6,268 bases of DNA from Eubacteriales bacterium (GTDB taxonomy: Bacteria; Bacillota_A; Clostridia; Lachnospirales; Lachnospiraceae), in NCBI GenBank assembly GCA_030527765.1, contig JAUNAE010000223.1:1-6268 (forward strand), in the 5' to 3' direction. The number at the start of each line of letters is the position of its first letter. The first letter of the stretch is position 1. Below the pieces are notes generated by a model. The model saw only the letters and a program-made list of their open reading frames with translations, made no database searches and was not told the origin of the DNA. The position numbers and the translations under genes are program-made. Positions 1 through 4,233 of this stretch are shown here, piece by piece.

Positions 1-1
1 G

Positions 2-1033
2 GATGGCATCACTGTGAAGTGGAATGTGGTTGCTGAAGGAGTTCGTTACCGCGTATTCTACAGAGTCAAAGGTGCAAGTTCCTGGACAAAGGCGGCGGAT
101 GTAGAGAATAACAGCTATACTGTGAAAGGATTGTCCAGTGGTACGAATTATTCCTTTACGGTTCGCTGTATCGATGAGTCCGGAAAGTTTATCAGTAACA
201 TTGCGGCAAGTAAAAACATTCAGTATGTGGCAACGCCGTCGATTGCGTCTCTTGCGCTTACGACAAACGGAATGAAGGTAACCTGGAATAAGGTATCCGG
301 TGCCTCCAAATACCGCGTATTGTATAAAATTTCCGGAGAGAAGAGTTGGAAAACGGTTGGAGATACAACTGCTGCGAACTATACAGTGAATGGACTTACG
401 TCCGGAAAAACTTATGTATTTACAGTTCGCTGTGTCAACAAGGCAGGCACATCCTTCATGAGCGGCCTGGATTCTACAGGAAAGAGTAAACGCTTTGTGA
501 AGGCACCGAGCGTGTCAGAGGTAAGCAATGCAGCAAAAGGAGTGACTGTGAAGTGGAAAGCTTCTTCCGGTGCCTACAAATACAGAGTATTATACAAGGT
601 ATCCGGCGGCAGCTGGAAGAAAGCCGGAGATACAAGCTCCACCAATTATACGGTTACAGGACTTACTTCCGGAAAAACCTATAGTTTCACAGTTCGCTGT
701 TTGAATAATGCAGGTTCTTCTTTCACCAGTGCGTATGATACTACAGGAAAATCTCTCCTGTATCTGGCAATGCCGGGAGTATCTGCGAAACCGGCATCGA
801 AAGGTGTTAAGGTCACATGGACTAAGGTGTCCGGTGCAGCAGGATATTATGTGTACCGCAAAGTATCCGGAGGCAGCTGGACAAAGAACAAACCCAATAC
901 ATCTCAGCGAACCTTCTCATACACAGATACGACGCGTACTTCAGGAAAGAAATACTATTACAGCGTCAGAGCCTACAAGGGAAATGTAATGAGCTATTAC
1001 AAAACCCAGGGAGTGGCTGCCGTAGCAAAATAA
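2..1033 (+). CDS. Secreted fibronectin type III repeat protein, C-terminal part (5' end outside window)
   Basis: This is the C-terminal end of a probable extracellular or cell-surface protein. The frame is open to the left edge and reads DGITVKW before any usable start, so the true start lies outside the window. Four consecutive repeats of about 85-90 residues can be seen. Each follows the pattern G-(V/I)-x-V-x-W, then GAxxYRVxYK, then SWxxxGDT, YTVxGLxSGxxYxFTVRC and a short GKS linker ending in Pro, which is typical of fibronectin type III beta-sandwiches. The fourth repeat diverges (GYYVYRKVSGGSW, YYYSVRAY) and ends the protein at VAAVAK. No LPxTG signal, transmembrane anchor or cell-wall-binding repeat follows, so anchoring would have to lie in the missing N-terminal part. 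Such repeats usually act as spacers or carbohydrate/adhesion modules next to a catalytic domain; the function cannot be told from this part alone. Confidence 0.85.
   Translation, partial: DGITVKWNVVAEGVRYRVFYRVKGASSWTKAADVENNSYTVKGLSSGTNYSFTVRCIDESGKFISNIAASKNIQYVATPSIASLALTTNGMKVTWNKVSGASKYRVLYKISGEKSWKTVGDTTAANYTVNGLTSGKTYVFTVRCVNKAGTSFMSGLDSTGKSKRFVKAPSVSEVSNAAKGVTVKWKASSGAYKYRVLYKVSGGSWKKAGDTSSTNYTVTGLTSGKTYSFTVRCLNNAGSSFTSAYDTTGKSLLYLAMPGVSAKPASKGVKVTWTKVSGAAGYYVYRKVSGGSWTKNKPNTSQRTFSYTDTTRTSGKKYYYSVRAYKGNVMSYYKTQGVAAVAK
392..700 (+). repeat. DNA-level tandem repeat of FnIII units 2 and 3
   Basis: A 42-nt segment at 392-433 recurs at 659-700 with 36 of 42 bases identical. The period is 267 nt, exactly 89 codons. 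Both copies encode GLTSGKTYxFTVRC. The matching upstream halves (GAxKYRVLYK) are also alike. This points to duplication of a whole domain unit, though not a very recent one. Confidence 0.7.
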
Positions 1034-1052
1034 AGGATTTATCCTATAACCC

Positions 1053-1112
1053 AAAAGCTCCTTAATCAGATAAGGTGTCTGTATAAGATACCCATCTGGT
1101 TGAGGAGCTTTT
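1053..1112. terminator. Bidirectional rho-independent terminator between convergent genes
   Basis: A long hairpin has outer arms AAAAGCTCCTTAATCAGAT and ATCTGGTTGAGGAGCTTTT, imperfect only at two G-T positions. The inner arms are GGTGTC and GATACC. On either strand the stem ends in a short T run (CTTTT on plus, and the complement of AAAAG on minus). It sits 20 bp after the stop of the fibronectin gene and 74 bp beyond the stop of the histidine kinase, where a shared terminator for convergent genes is expected. Confidence 0.8.
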
Positions 1113-1145
1113 GTTAATTACAGGATTTTTTCTTGTTGTTATTTT

Positions 1146-1180
1146 GAAAAAGAGAATGTTCGGTGGACGTTTTCCTTTTC
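1146..1180 (+). other. Secondary hairpin near the 3' end of the kinase gene
   Basis: The arms 1146-1161 and 1165-1180 pair along their length around a GGT loop, with one mismatch (1151/1175) and three G-T pairs. Because the G-T pairs become A-C mismatches on the minus strand, the fold is good only as plus-strand RNA. It may be a back-up stop for transcription reading toward the kinase gene. It lacks a clean U tract, so this is a weak call. Confidence 0.3.
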
Positions 1181-1185
1181 ATATT

Positions 1186-2457
1186 TTATGAAATTCGGGT
1201 TTTCTTTCGGGAGGGCTGAGGAAGGAGAATTATAAACTCTGCATTCTTTCCATATTCGCTATGTACAGTAATACTTCCGCCATGTTTTTCTACAATGGCT
1301 TTTGCGATGGCGAGACCGAGGCCGTAGCTTTTTCGGATTCCTCCCCGGGATTGATCGCAGCTGTAGAAACGATCAAAAATATGCGGAAGATCTGCGTCAG
1401 AGATTCCGTCTCCGGTGTTGAAGATGCGGAGTCGTTTGGCTGAACCAGTATGATCCAGAGTAATCAAAATGCGACCGCCTTCCTTGACATGCTTGAAAGC
1501 ATTGTCTATCAAAATTGCGATGACCTGTTTGATATCATCGCTGCTTCCATGATAGAGCAGATCTTCTTCGATGTCGGTATCAAGTTGAATGTTGGATTCG
1601 TAGGCACGGCTTTCAAAGGGAAGAGTGATCTGAAGCACTGCATCAGACAAGTTGAAATCTTCCATAACCAGTTTGTGCGTGACATCGTCAGCCCTTGCCA
1701 GTTCCAGCAGATTCTGAATCAGCCGATCCATACGGGAAGCTTCGGAAATAATATTCTGTAAATTTTGATTTCCTTCGTTGGAGGATGCCAGTGCCTCTGC
1801 GTTTAACAGGATTGCAGCGAGAGGAGTTTTGAGCTCATGGCTGGCATCGGAGATGAACTGCTTTTGCTTGTTCAGGCTGTTTTCGGCCGGTTTTGTAACG
1901 AAGCGGGACAGAAGCAAACTGACAAAGAAGAGGAGAATCAGGACGGCAAGAAATATTCCTGCGGCAACAAGATACTCCGAGTACTGAAAAATAAGAATCG
2001 ATCCGGAGGTATTCAATAATACCAGATAGTATCCGTAATCCTTTTTCATAAGTTTGTAGGTCAGTTTTTTGGTTGCAGGATGTGTTCCGTTCAGGATCTT
2101 TTCACCGGTTCTTAGAAGTTCATCCTCTTTTTGAGGAGACAGGGTCTCTGTACTTTCTATGGAAAGAAAATTGCCGGAGGTGTCGTACTTAATGGCGGCA
2201 AGTCCAATAGAAGTCGATTCTTTGCCGGACGTGTCTTCCAGTTCTTCTTTGCCTAGATAGTAATTTTCGATTTCTTCGGTAGAAATGGAGCCGGTATTGG
2301 CAACCCAGTACAGAAGCGCTTCATTTTCTTTTCGGTTTTCATAATTATAAAAAAGATGAAATCCGACGGTCATAAGCAAGAAGACAACGACAAGTACGAG
2401 CATTACATTTGCGACAAAACGTCGTTTCAATTTTTTCAGCACGTTAGTTTTCCTCAT
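1186..2457 (-). CDS. Membrane sensor histidine kinase of a two-component system
   Basis: This is a sensor kinase that would phosphorylate the response regulator encoded just upstream. Residues 14-36 form transmembrane segment 1, residues 37-160 an extracellular sensing region of about 120 residues, and residues 162-184 transmembrane segment 2. The dimerisation domain follows after a short linker (FVTKPAENSLNKQKQ) with no full HAMP domain. The phosphoacceptor is His207 in SDASHELKTPL. ATP-binding motifs are the N box around Asn319 (LIDNAFKHV), the G1 box NTGDGI (347-352), the F box IFDRFY and the G2 box YGLGLAIAKAIV (378-389). All residues needed for catalysis appear present. The frame overlaps the regulator gene by 14 bp, and a second start, GTG at codon 6, is better placed for a ribosome, which would give 418 residues. 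The linker and box style recall the CiaH/VncS type, but the ligand is unknown. Confidence 0.93.
   Translation of the reverse strand: MRKTNVLKKLKRRFVANVMLVLVVVFLLMTVGFHLFYNYENRKENEALLYWVANTGSISTEEIENYYLGKEELEDTSGKESTSIGLAAIKYDTSGNFLSIESTETLSPQKEDELLRTGEKILNGTHPATKKLTYKLMKKDYGYYLVLLNTSGSILIFQYSEYLVAAGIFLAVLILLFFVSLLLSRFVTKPAENSLNKQKQFISDASHELKTPLAAILLNAEALASSNEGNQNLQNIISEASRMDRLIQNLLELARADDVTHKLVMEDFNLSDAVLQITLPFESRAYESNIQLDTDIEEDLLYHGSSDDIKQVIAILIDNAFKHVKEGGRILITLDHTGSAKRLRIFNTGDGISDADLPHIFDRFYSCDQSRGGIRKSYGLGLAIAKAIVEKHGGSITVHSEYGKNAEFIILLPQPSRKKTRIS
2440..2455 (-). promoter_or_regulatory. Shine-Dalgarno and alternative GTG start of the kinase gene
   Basis: The annotated ATG (2457-2455) has no convincing ribosome binding site in front of it. 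On the minus strand the bases GAGGAAAA (2455-2448) lie about 8 nt before GTG (2442-2440, codon 6 of the same frame), which is ideal spacing. These bases encode the last Glu-Glu-Asn codons of the regulator, whose TAA stop (2446-2444) falls directly before the GTG. Termination-reinitiation coupling at the GTG is therefore likely. Confidence 0.5.
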
Positions 2458-3121
2458 ATTCTATAGAATAGCCTACATTTTTGGTGTTGCGGATCAAAAC
2501 GTCGGAATGAACATATTTGAGTTTTTTTCGCAAAAAGGAAACATAGACTTCCAGCTGGTTGTAGGATGTTTCTTCCCAGGGACCCCAGATTTTTTCGATG
2601 AGTGAGTTTCTTGGAATAATCCGGCCGGCATCCAGAATCAGTGCTTCTAAGAGCTGATATTCTTTGTTACCCATTTTTACACTGTAGGAGCCGCAGGAGA
2701 GTTCGAAGGTGTCCTGAGAAATCCGGATATCTCCGAATGACAGAGTGTGGTCTATGACCGTATTCGTCTGGCGGGTTCTCGCCCGGATTCTCGCCAGAAG
2801 CTCGCCCATAGCAAAGGGTTTTGTCAGGTAATCATCTGCACCGGCATCCAGTCCGCGGATGCGGTCTTCAATTTCCGACTTTGCAGTGAGTAGAATCACC
2901 GGAGTGGTGATATTTTCTGAACGCATATTTTGTAATACATTCAGACCATTGAGTTTTGGAAGCATAAGATCCAATAGAATCATATCGTATATGTTGCTGA
3001 GGCAGCATTCCAATCCACTAAGTCCATCATAGACGACGTCGGTGGCATATCCATTCTGTTCCAATATGGAAGAAAGTCCGTCTGCAATTTCTTTTTCATC
3101 TTCAATAATTAATATTCTCAT
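2444..3121 (-). CDS. OmpR/PhoB-family response regulator
   Basis: This is a DNA-binding response regulator, expected to receive phosphate from the kinase encoded directly downstream. The receiver domain (about 1-118) has the acidic pair Glu7-Asp8, the phosphoacceptor Asp51 in LLDLMLP, the switch Thr79 in LLTAK, and Lys101 in TKPF. The C-terminal winged-helix effector domain (about 127-223) contains IPRNSLIEKIWG, the recognition-helix region QLEVYVSFLRKKLK and the wing motif NTKNVGYSIE. The length of 225 residues is standard for the family. The start is supported by GGAGG (3131-3127) five bases before the ATG. Its 3' end overlaps the kinase gene, so the two form one operon. The gene-free stretch upstream has a probable promoter about 270 bp away and a folded element between. 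The target genes are not evident from this window. Confidence 0.95.
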   Translation of the reverse strand: MRILIIEDEKEIADGLSSILEQNGYATDVVYDGLSGLECCLSNIYDMILLDLMLPKLNGLNVLQNMRSENITTPVILLTAKSEIEDRIRGLDAGADDYLTKPFAMGELLARIRARTRQTNTVIDHTLSFGDIRISQDTFELSCGSYSVKMGNKEYQLLEALILDAGRIIPRNSLIEKIWGPWEETSYNQLEVYVSFLRKKLKYVHSDVLIRNTKNVGYSIEYEEN

Positions 3122-3126
3122 GAGTA

Positions 3127-3131
3127 CCTCC
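3127..3131 (-). promoter_or_regulatory. Ribosome binding site of the response regulator
   Basis: GGAGG on the minus strand is separated from the ATG at 3121 by TACTC. It lies only 19 bases downstream (in the direction of transcription) of the end of the three-armed element, so that fold could influence its access. Confidence 0.85.
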
Positions 3132-3149
3132 GGGGTAGAACAAAGAGTT

Positions 3150-3271
3150 TAACCGAATCAAGTAAGTCCCCCGCTTCAAATGCGCAGAGCATTAAGCGGT
3201 GGGTGGGGACTTGCTTGTATCAGTGGGAGTTCAAGCTCCCACTGATAAGCTGCGGAGCAGCTATTCGGTTA
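3150..3271. repeat. Three-armed inverted-repeat element (four-way junction fold)
   Basis: A 9-bp perfect outer stem (TAACCGAAT, 3150-3158; ATTCGGTTA, 3263-3271) encloses three hairpins packed almost without spacers. Arm A (3159-3217) has a 13-bp stem, CAAGTAAGTCCCC with GGGGACTTGCTTG (one G-T pair), topped by CGCTT/AAGCG and AATGC/GCATT. Arm B (3219-3246) is a perfect 11-bp stem, ATCAGTGGGAG with CTCCCACTGAT. Arm C (3248-3262) is AGCTGC/GCAGCT around GGA. The junction has only one unpaired base on each side of arm B. No open reading frame, tRNA features or T-box sequence were recognised. It could be a folded leader RNA of the regulator operon, or a mobile palindromic intergenic repeat such as a miniature or IS200/IS605-derived element. 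Arm A pairs slightly better on the plus strand. Confidence 0.75.
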
Positions 3272-3275
3272 TGAG

Positions 3276-3380
3276 CAAGTAGCGAAGCGGATTGCGAATA
3301 TCCGTTTGAATCGAATCAAATTGCGAATATCCGTTTGACCCGAAACAAGTAGCGGAAGTGGATTGCTAGAATTCGATTGA
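3276..3380. repeat. Decayed tandem repeats, three units
   Basis: Three head-to-tail units begin CAA. The first (3276-3316) is CAAGTAGCGAAGCGGATTGC followed by GAATATCCGTTTGA. The second (3317-3345) lacks the AGTAGCG part but repeats ATTGCGAATATCCGTTTGA exactly (3320-3338 versus 3291-3309, period 29). The third (3346-3380) restores CAAGTAGCGGAAGTGGATTGC and is diverged after that. The preceding GAATCAAGTA at the left foot of the three-armed element matches the unit junctions, so element and repeats look related. No coding potential is seen. Confidence 0.65.
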
Positions 3381-3393
3381 CTTATAACAACTG

Positions 3394-3402
3394 ATTATAG
3401 CA
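3394..3402 (-). promoter_or_regulatory. Probable extended -10 promoter of the two-component operon
   Basis: On the minus strand the sequence is TGCTATAAT, a perfect extended -10. The -35 region about 17 bp further upstream (3417-3422) is a poor match, which an extended -10 can tolerate. Transcription would start near 3387 and give a leader of about 265 nt that includes the tandem repeats and the three-armed element. Confidence 0.55.
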
Positions 3403-3514
3403 TTTCATTATGGTAATTTTGTGACGATGCGTAAACAAGTACAAATAATTATGCTGTAAACAGCCGTTTTCTTTCGATTTATGATACCTTCACAACCTTA
3501 AATAAAGATTGAAA

Positions 3515-3531
3515 AATCCTTTTAGGGGATT
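3515..3531. promoter_or_regulatory. Small inverted repeat upstream of the DUF4956-like gene
   Basis: AATCC and GGATT flank a 7-base centre. It lies just upstream of the extended -10 at 3557-3562, in the -30 to -55 zone, where an operator or activator site could sit. Short dyads like this occur by chance, so support is weak. Confidence 0.25.
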
Positions 3532-3553
3532 AAATATGAGTTCAATTTTGCCG

Positions 3554-3562
3554 TGCTATACT
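3554..3562 (+). promoter_or_regulatory. Extended -10 promoter of the DUF4956-like gene
   Basis: TGCTATACT matches the extended -10 consensus TGnTATAAT with one change. No good -35 is present at 16-18 bp. The start point would be near 3569, giving a short leader with the Shine-Dalgarno AAGGA (3581-3585) eight bases before the ATG at 3594. Confidence 0.5.
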
Positions 3563-3593
3563 TTGAACAAAAGCGAAAGAAAGGAACGAGGTC

Positions 3594-4064
3594 ATGACAA
3601 TCTTTAAGAATGTGATGGTTGTTCTTGGAATGATCGGAGGTATGACCATTGTATGGTCAATGAAGAGAAATAAAGATCCAATCGATAGTGTGTTTTTGCT
3701 TTGGGCGGCGGCTGCAGGATTTCTTGCGGCTATGGGGCAGTATCTGGTAGTAGTACTTGGCAGCCTGATGATGGTATGTCTGCTGCTTATTCTGGCACGG
3801 CGCACACCGCTCATGGAATCGTATATTCTGGTGATACAGTGTGAAAATCACCTGGCAGAAATTACAAGTACACATTTTATAAAAGATAATGTGGAAAAGC
3901 AGATCACGAAGAGAAAAATTCTCGGAAACGAGATGATTGAATTGTGTATGGAAGTTCAGCTGAAAAACAATGACACGGAATTTGTGAATGATTTGAGCGG
4001 AATCACCGGAGTCAAAAAGGTTGAAATGATTTATCTCAGTCGGGGAGCCCCCCATTTTCTATAA
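3594..4064 (+). CDS. Short membrane protein related to DUF4956
   Basis: This is a predicted inner-membrane protein of 156 residues. Hydrophobic segments lie at about 4-21 and 32-68. A soluble C-terminal domain of about 80 residues with ACT-like alternation follows (SYILVIQCENH, then FVNDLSGITGVKKVEMIYLS). From memory this matches DUF4956 proteins, which are found near CotH or VTC-domain genes and carry a core resembling LGMVGALSIVRFR followed by PxDxxFLFW. The corresponding stretch here is VLGMIGGMTIVW and DPIDSVFLLW. The usual proteins are about 220 residues, so roughly 65-70 N-terminal residues with their membrane helices are missing. An in-frame TGA at 3564-3566 excludes a longer frame, and AAGGA eight bases before the ATG supports the start. 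The conserved Arg-Phe-Arg is replaced by Trp-Ser-Met. The last seven residues (RGAPHFL) come from the palindromic block downstream. The biochemical role of the family is unknown to me. Confidence 0.65.
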   Translation: MTIFKNVMVVLGMIGGMTIVWSMKRNKDPIDSVFLLWAAAAGFLAAMGQYLVVVLGSLMMVCLLLILARRTPLMESYILVIQCENHLAEITSTHFIKDNVEKQITKRKILGNEMIELCMEVQLKNNDTEFVNDLSGITGVKKVEMIYLSRGAPHFL

Positions 4065-4113
4065 ATGGGGAAAACAAATTAGTCTCAGTGGGGCTGGATC
4101 CCCCGGCTGAGAT
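4033..4113. repeat. Palindromic element overlapping the 3' end of the DUF4956-like gene, with competing pairings
   Basis: A 13-bp stem forms between ATCTCAGTCGGGG (4033-4045) and CCCCGGCTGAGAT (4101-4113), with one G-T pair. Inside is a perfect 8-bp hairpin, CCCCATTT with AAATGGGG (4050-4057/4063-4070), whose right arm contains part of the gene's TAA stop. A second copy of the left arm, TCTCAGTGGGG (4083-4093), can pair with the same right arm, so two mutually exclusive folds exist. No U tract follows any stem, so this is not a normal terminator. Confidence 0.6.
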
Positions 4114-4132
4114 GAGCCTCCGGCAGATCGCA

Positions 4133-4172
4133 GAGTTCGGCAGCAGAAAGTTGCTTTGCAACTGCCGAACTC
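4133..4172. repeat. Perfect 11-bp palindrome with inner stem
   Basis: GAGTTCGGCAG (4133-4143) pairs fully with CTGCCGAACTC (4162-4172). An inner stem GTTGC/GCAAC (4150-4154/4158-4162) caps the loop and shares one base with the outer stem. It belongs to the chain of hairpins between the two genes. No coding sequence is seen here. Confidence 0.65.
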
Positions 4173-4175
4173 GCG

Positions 4176-4200
4176 CGCGAATCTTCTTACGAGATTCGCG
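4176..4200. repeat. Perfect 9-bp palindrome upstream of the synthetase-like gene
   Basis: CGCGAATCT (4176-4184) pairs with AGATTCGCG (4192-4200) around a 7-base loop. ATTTAACG follows, too weak a U run for a convincing terminator. It lies 33 bp before the ATG at 4234, just ahead of the Shine-Dalgarno site. Confidence 0.6.
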
Positions 4201-4219
4201 ATTTAACGAAAAAACAGAT

Positions 4220-4225
4220 AGAGGA
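4220..4225 (+). promoter_or_regulatory. Ribosome binding site of the synthetase-like gene
   Basis: AGAGGA lies eight bases before the ATG at 4234. An in-frame TAG at 4219-4221 closes the frame immediately upstream. Together they show that translation starts here and that the missing N-terminal part is not encoded further upstream in the same frame. Confidence 0.8.
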
Positions 4226-4233
4226 TACAGATT

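Noticed and set aside
1261..2019. Several plus-strand open frames within the kinase gene
   Set aside because: The minus-strand kinase has all family motifs. The plus-strand frames overlap each other and lack start signals.
3150..3271. Cloverleaf-like fold considered as a tRNA or tmRNA
   Set aside because: At 122 nt the arms have wrong lengths. There is no anticodon arm, D-loop signature or CCA end, and the TTCAAG loop in arm B has six bases rather than seven.
3150..3271. T-box leader for the downstream genes
   Set aside because: The GGTGGGTGGGGAC stretch lacks the conserved T-box sequence, there is no terminator/antiterminator pair, and no amino-acid gene follows.
3276..3366. Direct repeats considered as a CRISPR array
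   Set aside because: Only two or three diverged units with unequal lengths, no spacers of even size between constant repeats, and no cas genes in the window.
3542..4055. Minus-strand open frames opposite the DUF4956-like gene
   Set aside because: They are shadows of the plus-strand gene, without ribosome binding sites or recognisable motifs.
4176..4208. Palindrome as a rho-independent terminator
   Set aside because: The stem is good, but ATTTAACG is not a U tract, so termination between the two genes is not supported.
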